Counted from the first letter of the stretch, positions 18,125-27,468 are shown. The stretch: 43,786 bases of DNA from an uncultured Pseudomonadota bacterium (GCA_903876445.1 CAIQZX010000045.1:1-43786), one strand, 5' to 3'. Notes: generated by a model from the letters alone, not told the origin. Made by a program: numbers and translations.

Positions 18125-18496
18125 ATGAACCAACAAAAAGTGAAACCTATACATTTATTACGCGGTGAACGAGCAGAGCAACAAGCCTGTGATTTTTTAA
18201 TTTCGCAAGGTTTAATTGTTGTTGAGCGCAATTTTCGCTGCCCGTATGGCGAACTAGATTTAATCATGAAAGATAACAAAACATTAGTAATTGTTGAGGT
18301 ACGTTATCGAAAAAATTCAAAATTTGGTAGCGCGTTAGAAAGTGTAACTCGATCAAAACAAAACAAACTGATTGCTGCAACAGAAGTTTATTTAAGCACA
18401 CTACAAACAAACGAATTGATACCAATGCGTTTTGATGTAATAGGAATTTCAGGAGACAACGATTTGCAATGGGTGAAAAATGCGTTTGAAATCTAA
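18125..18496 (+). CDS. YraN/UPF0102 family endonuclease-like protein
   Basis: A protein of about 123 residues in the UPF0102 (YraN) family, which has a restriction-endonuclease-like fold. It shows RGERAEQQACDFL, then RNFRCPYGELDLIM and VIVEVRYRK, the Glu/Asp/E-x-K-like positions of the family (the last basic residue is Arg). The molecular function is not established. I chose the ATG at 18125 because it gives the usual short lead before the first conserved Gly. The frame is open back to 18041, but that would add 28 hydrophobic residues not typical of the family. The usual partner gene is not adjacent. It is divergent from lon. Confidence 0.8.
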   Translation: MNQQKVKPIHLLRGERAEQQACDFLISQGLIVVERNFRCPYGELDLIMKDNKTLVIVEVRYRKNSKFGSALESVTRSKQNKLIAATEVYLSTLQTNELIPMRFDVIGISGDNDLQWVKNAFEI

Positions 18497-18500
18497 CTCA

Positions 18501-18520
18501 GGGCGAGTTTCAACTCGCCC
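18501..18520. terminator. Hairpin between the convergent yraN-like gene and mltD
   Basis: The arms GGGCGAGTT (18501-18509) and AACTCGCCC (18512-18520) form a perfect 9-bp stem with a 2-base loop. The plus strand continues GTTATAATTT, which is only a weak T-tract. Confidence 0.55.
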
Positions 18521-18528
18521 GTTATAAT

Positions 18529-19995
18529 TTAACCCGCGTTTTTAGATTTTTTATTATGCGGAGTGTTTTTGCCAGCTACAGCCACAATAACGGGTTTTAC
18601 CGTTGATTTTTGACTTTTTGATTCCGATTTTTTCTCTAAAAACAATTTATTATTTAAAGCTAATGCCTTGTTATTAGAGGAAATCTTGTGTGCCATTACG
18701 ACGATATGATTTGGCATTTTTAACGATTTACCTTTTTCATTGTCTTTGTGGTCTTTTGAATCTTTGTCTTTTAATGCGAGAACTGCCTTTTTATCATTTT
18801 TGTCGATTTTTTTCGCGGTCAATAAAGTTTTGACACTTTGTTTTGGTTCGACTTTAGTCATGATTTTAACTGGTTCAGATTTTGCCTTATGAAGAATAGC
18901 AGCCGCAGGTTTAGACTCAAGATAAATTGCAGTGCTTTCGTCTTCGCCGTCATTAAAACTTTCAGAAACCCATTGTTCGAATGGCAACTGTGCTAAGTTT
19001 TCTTTGAAAGATTCGACTTTTGCGACGGGAATTAACAAACGACGTGGTCCAGAACCTTCTGGCGCAGTCTTAGACTTATTAAACGCTGGGTTTAATTTCA
19101 AAAACTCGTTTAATGTCATGTTTGCCATTTCTGCCGCTTTGTTTAAATTCAACTGAGAATCTAATTTTACGACTTCAAAATAGGGCTTATTTGGAATGTC
19201 ATGCAAACTGACATTGTATTCGTCTGCATTTGCAAAAATTTTAGCAATCGCTAATAAACGTGGCACATAATTCGCCGTTTCGTCAGGCATTCGTAATGAC
19301 CAATAATCTGTTGGCATATTGCGATCTTCATTATGTTCAATAGATTTTCTGACATTACCTTTGCCCCAATTATAGGAGGCGAGCGCGAGTAACCAATCAC
19401 CATCAAAAGTTTCGCTTAGTTGTTTCAAATAAGTAGTGGCGGCTTTTGTAGACGCATAAACATCGCGTCGTCCGTCATACCATGAATTCTGCTGTAACCC
19501 AAACATCCGTCCTGTTGCTGGCATGAATTGCCACAATCCTGACGCATCTGCTTTTGAATTTACATTTGCTACAAATGCGCTTTCAACAACCGGTAATAAA
19601 GCTAATTCACCAGGTATATTTTTTGCTTCAACTTCATCAAGAATTAAATGTAAATAAGGTTCGGCACGGTGTTGAATCGTATTTAAGGCTTGTGGATGAT
19701 TCAAATACCACTCAATTTCACGATCAATACGTTCATTTTCAATTTTCGGCAAAGAATATAATGAAAGAAGTCTTTCCCAAACTGTATCTTTATGCGATTC
19801 AGCCGTTTTTTTAATTTCCGCTTTATCTATTGGTTGGTAATTTTGGAAGTAACGATCAACATAGGCGTTATTTGGCTCTGGCGTGAGTTCATTGACCGTA
19901 AGCGCATCTTTTGCATTTTGCGAACAACCTGCTGCAGTTAGTGTCATCAACATCACTAATAAGTTAACGTGTCTGTTTAGTTTTACTGGCATCAT
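18529..19995 (-). CDS. mltD: MltD-like membrane-bound lytic murein transglycosylase, without clear LysM repeats
   Basis: A 488-residue lipoprotein with a signal peptide ending in the lipobox TAAGC (Cys24). The SLT goose-lysozyme-like domain spans about residues 115-260, with catalytic Glu138 in LLPVVESAF, then ASGLWQFMPATGR and LALASYNWGKGNV. It would cleave the peptidoglycan glycan backbone, forming anhydro-muramyl ends, from the periplasmic face of the membrane. E. coli MltD carries C-terminal LysM repeats. Here the region after residue 350 is a low-complexity Lys/Ser/Asp-rich tail with no convincing LysM motif, although MPNHIVVMAHKISSNNKALA might be a decayed one. A separate region at residues 260-330 matches the MltD linker (LKLNPAFNKSK). 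Confidence 0.88.
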   Translation of the reverse strand: MMPVKLNRHVNLLVMLMTLTAAGCSQNAKDALTVNELTPEPNNAYVDRYFQNYQPIDKAEIKKTAESHKDTVWERLLSLYSLPKIENERIDREIEWYLNHPQALNTIQHRAEPYLHLILDEVEAKNIPGELALLPVVESAFVANVNSKADASGLWQFMPATGRMFGLQQNSWYDGRRDVYASTKAATTYLKQLSETFDGDWLLALASYNWGKGNVRKSIEHNEDRNMPTDYWSLRMPDETANYVPRLLAIAKIFANADEYNVSLHDIPNKPYFEVVKLDSQLNLNKAAEMANMTLNEFLKLNPAFNKSKTAPEGSGPRRLLIPVAKVESFKENLAQLPFEQWVSESFNDGEDESTAIYLESKPAAAILHKAKSEPVKIMTKVEPKQSVKTLLTAKKIDKNDKKAVLALKDKDSKDHKDNEKGKSLKMPNHIVVMAHKISSNNKALALNNKLFLEKKSESKSQKSTVKPVIVAVAGKNTPHNKKSKNAG

Positions 19996-20080
19996 TTGAC
20001 CTTTGTAGTTATGAAGTGTTTTGATTATAGTGAGTTTTTAGTCTCAAATCATTAAAACACCCTTAAATTGAGTGAACATT

Positions 20081-20788
20081 ATGAAACGCGATTTTTTATT
20101 TGCTTATTACGAAACCCCGCGCGGAAAATTATTAAAAGACCTTGAAGTCACATACTTACAGCGTTCAATTACAGTAAGTTGTCAGCAAACAATTTTGCAA
20201 GTCGGTGGATTGGGCTGGGAAAATGAATTTATTGATTGTTCACTTTATCAGTATTTTTCGGTCATCGATGCCAAGAATTTGGCATGTCAAGAAGCGTGTA
20301 AAATTCAGGCAAAATCTTATGCGTTACCTATTCAAAGTAATTCAATTGATATGATAATCGTGCCGCATTTACTTGAATTTGATGCCGCACGTTTTCAAAC
20401 TTTCCGAGAATTAGAACGTGTTTTAAAACCAGAAGGTATTTTAATTGTAATGAATTTTAATCCATGGAGTATTTGGGTTCGTTATCAATTTTTATGGGAT
20501 AAACGGCTTGCAGATTCATGGGGAGGACATTTTATTTCGCGTTCACGTTTATTTGATTGGTTAAAATTACTCAATTTCGAGGTTTCGAGTAAAACAGAAT
20601 TTTATTTAGATTCAACTAAAACACTAAATGGTGCCGCCGCTTTAAATAGTTTGGCTTTTACCTCAACAGCTTATGCAATTAAAGCCATTAAGCGACGATA
20701 TAATCCAATTCCAATGTCACTGGTACAATCGTTAATGCCGCGTTTAGCGGTATCAAATCCCTTAGCTGCAAAGGTGAAACATGACTGA
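20081..20788 (+). CDS. YafS-like SAM-dependent methyltransferase
   Basis: A 235-residue class I methyltransferase-like protein. The SAM-binding start is [13 protein letters not shown], and the later beta-strand motifs are [13 protein letters not shown] and [19 protein letters not shown]. The substrate is unknown. It occupies the place of E. coli yafS, next to rnhA and near mltD, where GloB is usually also found; gloB is absent here. The ATG at 20081 is chosen; a GTG three codons earlier is less likely. The 3' end overlaps the start of rnhA by eight bases. Confidence 0.82.
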   Translation: MKRDFLFAYYETPRGKLLKDLEVTYLQRSITVSCQQTILQVGGLGWENEFIDCSLYQYFSVIDAKNLACQEACKIQAKSYALPIQSNSIDMIIVPHLLEFDAARFQTFRELERVLKPEGILIVMNFNPWSIWVRYQFLWDKRLADSWGGHFISRSRLFDWLKLLNFEVSSKTEFYLDSTKTLNGAAALNSLAFTSTAYAIKAIKRRYNPIPMSLVQSLMPRLAVSNPLAAKVKHD

Positions 20789-21218
20789 ACCCGTAATTAT
20801 TTACACTGACGGTGCTTGCCGAGGAAATCCTGGGAAAGGCGGTTGGGGCGCAATTTTGCGTTATAAAGGAACTATCAAAGAATTACATGGTGGTGAGCGC
20901 GATACAACAAATAATCGTATGGAATTGATGGCGGCAATTTCAGCCTTAGAAGCCTTGAAAAAACCATGCGTCGTACAATTACATATTGATTCAAAATATG
21001 TTTTGGATGGAATTACAAAATGGATGCCAAATTGGAAAAAATCTGGCTGGAAAACAGCGTCGAAATCCCCCGTGAAAAATGAAGATTTATGGCGACGCTT
21101 AGATGCAGCTATTAAAACGCACACGATTGATTGGCGGTGGGTGAAAGGACATTCTGGAAATCAAGGCAACGAACGGGCGGATGCGTTAGCCAATTTAGGC
21201 ATTGATTCGTTACGATAA
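20781..21218 (+). CDS. rnhA: Ribonuclease HI
   Basis: A 145-residue RNase HI with the complete catalytic set: Asp10 ([13 protein letters not shown]), Glu48 (NNRMELMAA), Asp70 ([10 protein letters not shown]), His124 ([13 protein letters not shown]) and Asp134. It removes the RNA strand of RNA-DNA hybrids, such as R-loops and primers. The basic handle region [21 protein letters not shown] is present, as in the E. coli enzyme. The AAGGTG ribosome site lies within the end of the methyltransferase gene, and the reading frames overlap by eight bases. The usual neighbour dnaQ is not here. Confidence 0.96.
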   Translation: MTEPVIIYTDGACRGNPGKGGWGAILRYKGTIKELHGGERDTTNNRMELMAAISALEALKKPCVVQLHIDSKYVLDGITKWMPNWKKSGWKTASKSPVKNEDLWRRLDAAIKTHTIDWRWVKGHSGNQGNERADALANLGIDSLR

Positions 21219-21220
21219 TC

Positions 21221-22999
21221 TTACTGATAATCGCCATATAATTTGGCGTATAAACCATTTTGTTCAAGCAATGCTTTGTGATTCCCCTGCTCACAAATGG
21301 CTCCTTCTTCAAAAACATAAACGTGGTTTGCTTGTTTTACGGCACTTAAACGATGAGCAATAATAATTGTAGTGCGGTTTTGTAAAAAATCTTGCAACGC
21401 TTCATGCACTTTAAATTCCGTTTCACTATCTAACGCCGATGTGGCTTCATCTAAAATAACAACTTTCGGATTTGCAACCACCATTCGCGCTATGGCTAAA
21501 CGTTGGCGTTGACCACCGGATAATCGCATTCCACCGCGTCCAACTACCGTATCTAAACCGTTCGGCAACTCTTTTACTTTATCCGACAATTGAGCAATTA
21601 TTAGCGCGTTCCACAATTCGTTATCAGTAACGTTTTTACCTAACGTCAAATTAGCTCGAATCGTATCATTAAATAAAATAGGATTTTGCAAAACAGTTAC
21701 GACGTTTTCTCGCACGACATCTAAACCAATTTTTTCAATAGGTACATTATTAAATAAAATTCTGCCTATAGATGTTGGATAAAGTCCGATGAGAATTTGA
21801 ATTAACGTTGATTTTCCGCCACCACTCGCACCAACTAAAGCGACTTTTTCTCCGGCTTTAATGTTTAAATGAATGCCGTTGAGAATTTTTTTGTTGCCGT
21901 AACTAAAATGTAAATTTTCAACACAAACAGAAACCGATTGTTTATTTTTAAATGGATTTTTTTCATGCGGATAGCGCGGTTCTTGACGTAATGCGGTTAA
22001 TTTATTGATGCGAGTCAAAGCCGCTTTCGCGCCATAAAACGCATATTGAATGTTTAAAATTTCTTGCACAGGGGACATCATGAACCATAAATAACCAAAT
22101 ACAGCCAACATTTGTCCAATCGTCAAATTAGAATAAAACACAAGCAACATCGCGCAAGCACGAAAAATATCAAAACCAAACAAAAAAACTAAAAAACTAA
22201 ATCGTGAAGCAGCTTCACTTTTCCATGCAAATGCGCTGGAATTATTTTTAACGTTTTTCGCTAACTCTGTCAGTTGTTCACAATAGTATTTTTCACGATT
22301 GCTCGCGCGAATTTGATGAATCGCCTCTAAAGTTTCTGTAAGTGAAAGTTGAAAAAATTCGTAAGCGGAATTTTCTTTTGCTTTGAGGTGTTTAACGTTT
22401 CCACCCACCACGCGAGTGAAATAAATGACCACCGGATTAAGCAATAAAATAAATAAACCTAATTGCCAGTGCATCCATAACAAAACTATCGCCGTCCCAG
22501 TGACAGTAAGAATGGCGACCAATAATTTACTGACAGTTGAGCCAACGAAATTATCAATCGTATCTAAATCTTTAATTAAATTTGTACTGACTGTTCCAGA
22601 ACCAAGGCTTTCATATTCTGCCATTGAAATTGTTTGTAAATCACCAATCAATTCAGAACGAATGCGAAACACAATATCTTTTGCGATTAACGTAAATTGC
22701 CGCGATTGCAACACATTCAAAATTAACGCTAAACAACGTAATAAAACGGTTAAAACTAAAACTGCACTGATATAAAGCAACGGGGATTGCCATTCAATGG
22801 GTGAAATCGCATTCACAGTATGAACAACGATTGCCGGTTTTTTTAGTAATACTTCATCAACCAGCAGCGGCATCAATAAGGGTATCGGCACACTAATTAT
22901 CGTGGCGAAAATTGCAATCAAATGTGCCGACAACAATTGCTTTTTATGTTGTCGCGCAATCGAAAGAATATAACGCCAAGAATACGATTTAGCCGACAT
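21221..22999 (-). CDS. ABC exporter, fused membrane and ATPase domains (MsbA/MDR type)
   Basis: A 592-residue half-transporter. Residues about 1-340 form a type-1 exporter membrane domain with six helices. Residues about 355-590 form the ATPase with Walker A VALVGASGGGKST (about 385-397), signature LSGGQRQRLAIARM, Walker B VVILDEATSALD and the H-loop IIIAHRLSAV. It would act as a homodimer. No C39 peptidase or C-terminal extension is present, so a bacteriocin exporter is not indicated. The substrate (lipid, drug or peptide) is not predictable. It starts two bases after the stop of the nqrM-like gene, with a weak ribosome site, so translation coupling is likely. Confidence 0.88.
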   Translation of the reverse strand: MSAKSYSWRYILSIARQHKKQLLSAHLIAIFATIISVPIPLLMPLLVDEVLLKKPAIVVHTVNAISPIEWQSPLLYISAVLVLTVLLRCLALILNVLQSRQFTLIAKDIVFRIRSELIGDLQTISMAEYESLGSGTVSTNLIKDLDTIDNFVGSTVSKLLVAILTVTGTAIVLLWMHWQLGLFILLLNPVVIYFTRVVGGNVKHLKAKENSAYEFFQLSLTETLEAIHQIRASNREKYYCEQLTELAKNVKNNSSAFAWKSEAASRFSFLVFLFGFDIFRACAMLLVFYSNLTIGQMLAVFGYLWFMMSPVQEILNIQYAFYGAKAALTRINKLTALRQEPRYPHEKNPFKNKQSVSVCVENLHFSYGNKKILNGIHLNIKAGEKVALVGASGGGKSTLIQILIGLYPTSIGRILFNNVPIEKIGLDVVRENVVTVLQNPILFNDTIRANLTLGKNVTDNELWNALIIAQLSDKVKELPNGLDTVVGRGGMRLSGGQRQRLAIARMVVANPKVVILDEATSALDSETEFKVHEALQDFLQNRTTIIIAHRLSAVKQANHVYVFEEGAICEQGNHKALLEQNGLYAKLYGDYQ

Positions 23000-23001
23000 T
23001 T

Positions 23002-23199
23002 CTATGCTTGACTGCTTATTTGTGCGGCTTTTTGGGCATCATATTTTTTACGTTTATCACATTTTTCAATGCAAACGCATTCAGCTTCTGACTTGCCGCC
23101 ACCGCATGAACCTTTAATTGCTTTTCTTCCGAAAATCACACCCACTGCCATAATTGCAATTACCACTAACATCACACCAAATGTCATTAAAAATGTCAT
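23002..23199 (-). CDS. nqrM: NqrM, (Na+)-NQR maturation protein
   Basis: A 65-residue protein matching the NqrM (DUF539) family. It has one membrane helix (residues about 4-23) followed by the signature GVIFGRKAIKGSCGG, with Cys32, Cys41, Cys43 and Cys47 in the exposed tail. In Vibrio and Azotobacter, NqrM is required to mature Na+-translocating NADH:quinone oxidoreductase, probably delivering Fe to its NqrD/E site. The start at 23199 has a perfect AGGAGA site; an upstream in-frame start would add 15 residues. No nqrA-F genes are in the window, so the Na+-NQR, if present, is elsewhere. An ABC exporter gene follows at once. Confidence 0.88.
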   Translation of the reverse strand: MTFLMTFGVMLVVIAIMAVGVIFGRKAIKGSCGGGKSEAECVCIEKCDKRKKYDAQKAAQISSQA

Positions 23200-23375
23200 T
23201 TTTTCTCCTATAAATTTAACGTAAATAAGTGACAATTCTACCACAAGCCAAAATTCCTCTTACAAAGTAAAAACTCAATCTGTTGTAAATTTGTAAATTG
23301 TTATAACTCGGTTTATGCAAATTATTATAGAATCTGATTTTTCCTGACACTTTCAAAAAAGTTTTATTATTGCGA

Positions 23376-24824
23376 ATGCTTAAAAAACTTCTCTCTCAAA
23401 CTGCCATTTATGGACTAAGTAGTATTTTCGGACGCTTCCTAAATTATTTACTTGTTCCGCTTTATACTTATTATTTTACCGCGACAGAATACGGCGTTGT
23501 TTCAGAATTCTATGCGTATTCGGGTTTCTTGTCGGTTTTTCTATTGCTCGGTTTTGAAACCGGTTATTTCCGATTTCGAAGCGATAATCCTAAAGCCTAT
23601 GCCACTGCATTAAGTTTTGTTTTATTTTTAAATCTGAGTATTTTTGGTTTACTCACTGCGTTTAACAGTGGAATTTCCGGCGCATTAAATTACGCGACTC
23701 ATCCAGAATATGTTTTTTATTTTGCCCTAATTCTGACATTTGATGCGATTGCCTCGCTGCCTTTTGCAAAACTTCGAGCCGAAAATCTCGCTCTGCGTTT
23801 TGCTAGCATCAAAATTTTTGAAATTCTGCTAACGGTCGCGTTGAGTTTATTTTTCATCGTTCTTTGTCCAAAATTACAAGCGCAAAATGTTGAATGGCTG
23901 CATTATGTTTATTCTTCTAGCGTCGGCGTAGGTTATATTTTTCTGGCGAATTTATTTGCGAGTGGAAGTAAATTTTTATTTTTATTACCACAATTAAAAG
24001 GTTTGAGTGCTGGCTTTGATTGGCAATTATTTAAACGAATGGCAAATTATTCCTTACCAATGGTAATTATCGGTTTTGCTGGAATTATTAACGAAATGCT
24101 TGACCGTGCGCTACTGAAATATCTGTTGCCTTACGATACAGCGATAAATTTAGCGCAATTAGGCATTTATAGTGCGTGTTATAAATTATCGATTTTAATG
24201 ACATTGTTTATTCAGGCTTTTCGTTATGCGGCTGAACCTTTCTTTTTTTCCTATTCTAAAAATAGCGATGCCAAACTTGTTTATGCTCATGTTTTGCATT
24301 ATTTCAGTATTTTTTGCGTGTTTATTTTTCTGTTAGTGACGTTATATTTAGATTTTTTCAAATACTTTATTGGCGAAGAATTTCGCGCTGGATTACACGT
24401 TGTTCCGATTTTATTGATGGCGAATTTGTTTTTGGGCATTTATGTTAATTTATCAATTTGGTACAAACTCAGCGACAAAACAATGATGGGAGCTTTAGTT
24501 TCCTTATTTGGCGCGGCATTAACGGTTATTTTAAATTTTTATTGGATTCCAAAATTTGGTTATACCGGTTCAGCGTATGCGACGTTAGTTTGTTATGTCA
24601 TAATGACAATTTTTTCTTACGCCTTAGGACAAAAATTTTATCGTGTAGATTATGATGTTAAAAGTGTTTTAGGCTATTTATTTTTAGGCATAGGTTTGTA
24701 TTTTTCGAATGTTGAACTGCAACCGCTTTTGCAGTGGAAAATTGGATTTTTATCAACAGAACTTATGATTTTATTTTTGTTGATCACGGTGTTTGTTGAA
24801 AGGCGGCGATTTTACCGAAAATAA
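23376..24824 (+). CDS. Wzx-like polysaccharide flippase (MVF/MATE-type)
   Basis: A protein of about 482 residues with roughly 12-14 membrane helices. It begins MLKKLLSQTAIYGLSSIFGR and continues LLVPLYTYYFTATEYGVVSE, the typical N-terminus of O-antigen/polysaccharide lipid flippases. Such proteins move lipid-linked oligosaccharides across the inner membrane. It is a lone gene: no glycosyltransferases or polymerase sit beside it, so the polysaccharide it serves is unknown. The ATG at 23376 is preferred to the TTG two codons earlier. No strong ribosome site is seen. Confidence 0.82.
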   Translation: MLKKLLSQTAIYGLSSIFGRFLNYLLVPLYTYYFTATEYGVVSEFYAYSGFLSVFLLLGFETGYFRFRSDNPKAYATALSFVLFLNLSIFGLLTAFNSGISGALNYATHPEYVFYFALILTFDAIASLPFAKLRAENLALRFASIKIFEILLTVALSLFFIVLCPKLQAQNVEWLHYVYSSSVGVGYIFLANLFASGSKFLFLLPQLKGLSAGFDWQLFKRMANYSLPMVIIGFAGIINEMLDRALLKYLLPYDTAINLAQLGIYSACYKLSILMTLFIQAFRYAAEPFFFSYSKNSDAKLVYAHVLHYFSIFCVFIFLLVTLYLDFFKYFIGEEFRAGLHVVPILLMANLFLGIYVNLSIWYKLSDKTMMGALVSLFGAALTVILNFYWIPKFGYTGSAYATLVCYVIMTIFSYALGQKFYRVDYDVKSVLGYLFLGIGLYFSNVELQPLLQWKIGFLSTELMILFLLITVFVERRRFYRK

Positions 24825-24833
24825 AAAATCGCC
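24805..24833. terminator. Hairpin between the flippase and the TonB receptor genes
   Basis: The arms GGCGATTTT (24805-24813) and AAAATCGCC (24825-24833) are perfect over nine bases and overlap the last codons of the flippase gene. An A-rich loop and the T-rich inner stem allow use in either direction between these convergent genes. Confidence 0.6.
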
Positions 24834-24840
24834 CAAATTT

Positions 24841-26895
24841 CTAATAACTCACTCGAATCCCGACTTCTGCGCTACGACCCGCTTCGGGCGCAAAGTTTCG
24901 CAAATACGAAACCGAACTGCGGATATTTTCATCGAGTAAATTTTTACCTTTCGCAAATAACAAAATTTCTGAATTCGCAAAACTCGCTATTTTGTATTGT
25001 GTGCCGATGTTCAACAGCAAATACGCAGGTGTTGTAGTTTCATTTTCGCCCGAATTTGTTTGCGATTCGCCGCGCGTTAAACGTACATTTCCTGAAAAAT
25101 CATTTTTTTCGTAACTCAACTGCGTGCCATAACGTAACGGCGGCATTCTTGGAACATCGCCGCCTTTATCAAATGTGCCGCGCGTGTAATCGCTAAACAA
25201 CGTTAAATCCACCGCGCCAAATTTATTATCCAAAAGTGGAAAAACGGTTTTCGCTTCAAAACCTTTGAAAATCGCGGCTTGTTGCTCACTGTGTAAAAGT
25301 GGGAAACATTCGGCACAATCGCTGTCGTTTGCCACAAATTCGCCGTCTTCTGCATTAAAAAGTTGTGCCGAATCGCGTTGTTGGTAAATGTAATCGCTCA
25401 CCCAATTATGAAAAAAGTTGAAATCCGCTTGCACCCAAGACGCATCAAATTGATAACCCAAATCCAAATTATTCGACAATTCTTTTTGCAAATTTTCGTT
25501 GCCGAGTTCATAACTGCGCGTCGCATGGTGAAAACCGTCAGAAAATAATTCTTGAATTTGCGGCGCACGTTGCGAATGCGTGAACGCTAAACTCAATTTA
25601 TTTTGTGAATTTATTTGCCACATCGCCGACATCGAACCGCTTAATGGAATATACGAAACATCGTTGCGACCTTCTGGCGTGATTTGCGTTGATTCAACGC
25701 GCCCGCCTAATTCGTAAGTCACGGCGCCGACTTTGAGCGATTCGACGTTAAAAATGCCGTAAGTTGCAATGTCTGATTTTGGAACGATTTTGCCTTCTTC
25801 GCCTAAACCTTGAAAGGTACTATTCGTAGATTGAAAACCTAAAACGCCTTTATTATTTTTAATCAGTGGCGCGTGTTCGAGTTCAAAACGGCTTTCGTAA
25901 GTTTCATTTAAAAATACCGTTCCCGCGACACTTCCATCAAATTCAGTGTGTGCGTAATCGGTGTAACCAAATTTGAGTTTGGCTTTTTCAACGAACGCGA
26001 ATGGATTATTAAGCTGACTTTTAAAGTCATATTTGGTTTGTTTCATTTCAACATGAACAGGTGTTTCGCCGTGTCCATCGGGTGGAATGCCGTAATTTCG
26101 CTCGGTTTGATTGATTGCTGCGCCCACTAAACCCACGTCGCCAATCATTGAAAAACCCGCTGAACCGCCTCGCGCTCGACTTTGCGTGTTATCGATGAAA
26201 CCGACAGAATTTTGTAATTCACCTGCTGGAACGGCGTTAAAACTGGGGTCATGTTGACGCGCTCGCGTTTCATCAATTGCCGCGCCGCCAATGCTGGTAT
26301 TTCCCGCATCACGATAAAAACCATCAACGTGATAGGCAAAATTTCCTTTCCCGCCTTCAAGTTTCAACGCGCTTGAAGATTCGTCGGTGGCGGAATCGTA
26401 ACGTTGTTCTCCCGCGCCGCCGATAAATTTGTCGAATAGCTTTTCAGGAATTCGCCCGTCAATCACATTTACTACGCCGCCAATCGCGCCACTTCCGTAA
26501 CGCAACGTATCTGCACCACGCAACACTTCAATGCGTTCTGCAATAATTGGATCAACGCCCGTTGCGTGGTCAGGACTTAACGACGACACGTCGTTATTAC
26601 CTAAGCCGTTTTGCATCACTTTGACACGCGAACCCGATTGCCCACGAATAACAGGCGTTCCCACGCCCGAACCAAACGATTGATTACTTATGCCGCCTTC
26701 ATTTTGCAAGGTTTCGCCCAAGGTTGAACCAATTTTGTTGCGTAATTCGTCGCCTGTTAAAAGCAACGAATTTTCTGTTTCTGTAGAAATTGGCGCGATA
26801 GATTGAACATTCATGTCATCAAGTTGCTCAATTTCTTCGGCAAAAATCGGCGAACTGAAAAGTAAAAAGCACGCGGTAATTTTTCTAAATTTCAT
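24841..26895 (-). CDS. ZnuD-like TonB-dependent outer membrane receptor
   Basis: A 684-residue TonB-dependent receptor with a signal peptide (MKFRKITACFLLFSSPIFA), a plug domain (about residues 45-150, with TPVIRGQSGSRVKVMQNG and ERIEVLRGADTLRYGSGAIG) and a 22-strand-type barrel ending RSAEVGIRVSY with an aromatic C-terminus. It overlaps the stop of the zur gene in an ATGA and shares its Zur-type operator, so it is most likely the zinc receptor ZnuD. A loop with SDCAECF and His residues could bind metal. Other substrates, such as haem, cannot be excluded by sequence alone. The start at 26895 replaces an upstream in-frame start that lies inside zur. Confidence 0.87.
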   Translation of the reverse strand: MKFRKITACFLLFSSPIFAEEIEQLDDMNVQSIAPISTETENSLLLTGDELRNKIGSTLGETLQNEGGISNQSFGSGVGTPVIRGQSGSRVKVMQNGLGNNDVSSLSPDHATGVDPIIAERIEVLRGADTLRYGSGAIGGVVNVIDGRIPEKLFDKFIGGAGEQRYDSATDESSSALKLEGGKGNFAYHVDGFYRDAGNTSIGGAAIDETRARQHDPSFNAVPAGELQNSVGFIDNTQSRARGGSAGFSMIGDVGLVGAAINQTERNYGIPPDGHGETPVHVEMKQTKYDFKSQLNNPFAFVEKAKLKFGYTDYAHTEFDGSVAGTVFLNETYESRFELEHAPLIKNNKGVLGFQSTNSTFQGLGEEGKIVPKSDIATYGIFNVESLKVGAVTYELGGRVESTQITPEGRNDVSYIPLSGSMSAMWQINSQNKLSLAFTHSQRAPQIQELFSDGFHHATRSYELGNENLQKELSNNLDLGYQFDASWVQADFNFFHNWVSDYIYQQRDSAQLFNAEDGEFVANDSDCAECFPLLHSEQQAAIFKGFEAKTVFPLLDNKFGAVDLTLFSDYTRGTFDKGGDVPRMPPLRYGTQLSYEKNDFSGNVRLTRGESQTNSGENETTTPAYLLLNIGTQYKIASFANSEILLFAKGKNLLDENIRSSVSYLRNFAPEAGRSAEVGIRVSY

Positions 26896-27386
26896 GCGGA
26901 AACCACCGTATTTTTTTCTTGCGTGCAATGACCACAAATGCCATGAATTTCAATCGCTTTACTGTGAACAAGAAAGTTTGCGTTTTGTAATTCTTGCGAG
27001 AGAGCTTGCATCACCAAATCGGCGTGCCGTTCTTCAACGTTTTCGCATTGCTTACAAATTAACAATAATTGTTCGTGCGTGGTTTTCAAATCGCAGCAAC
27101 CAATAAACGCATTTAAACTTTCGACGCGATGAATAAAACCTTGTTCACGCAAAAAATCTAACGCGCGGTAAATCGTGGCGGGTTTGGCGGCACTTTGTAA
27201 CGGTTTGATGCGTTCGAGTAAATCGTAGGCTTTGACGGCATGATGGTCTGCCCAAATGAGTTCTAACACTTGTTGGCGAATCGCGGTGAGTTGCACACCG
27301 CGTTCGGTGCATAATTGCGCCGCTTGTGTTAGCGCGGTTGTAACGCAATTTTCGTGATTATGTTGTTTAATCTGGTCACTTTGCAT
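26892..27386 (-). CDS. zur: Zur, zinc-responsive Fur-family repressor
   Basis: A 164-residue Fur-family regulator. A winged-helix domain (about residues 15-95) includes KPATIYRALDFLREQGFIHR, which is closer to Zur than to Fur. The dimerisation domain has structural-zinc cysteines Cys111-x-x-Cys114 and Cys151-x-x-Cys154 and the His-rich EIHGICGHC end. With Zn bound it would repress zinc uptake genes. It is the first gene of a pair with the ZnuD-like receptor. A near-perfect Zur operator lies 26 bases upstream of its ATG, so it probably represses itself. Confidence 0.9.
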   Translation of the reverse strand: MQSDQIKQHNHENCVTTALTQAAQLCTERGVQLTAIRQQVLELIWADHHAVKAYDLLERIKPLQSAAKPATIYRALDFLREQGFIHRVESLNAFIGCCDLKTTHEQLLLICKQCENVEERHADLVMQALSQELQNANFLVHSKAIEIHGICGHCTQEKNTVVSA

Positions 27387-27411
27387 GAATAATAATTGAT
27401 TAACTTATAGT

Positions 27412-27426
27412 TGTTACAATATAACA
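27412..27426. promoter_or_regulatory. Zur operator candidate
   Basis: TGTTACAATATAACA is an interrupted palindrome with one mismatch between its arms. It matches the gammaproteobacterial Zur-box core TGTTATANTATAACA at 14 of 15 positions (from memory of the consensus). It lies in the spacer between the HAD phosphatase gene and zur, just upstream of zur-znuD. Confidence 0.75.
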
Positions 27427-27468
27427 TATCACACTATGTAAAAATGATACAAACTTTAAATTATCAAA

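Noticed and set aside
24841-26895. TonB receptor as a siderophore or haem receptor
   Set aside because: Not excluded by sequence, but the operon with zur and the Zur-type operator favour zinc. No haem or siderophore genes are nearby.
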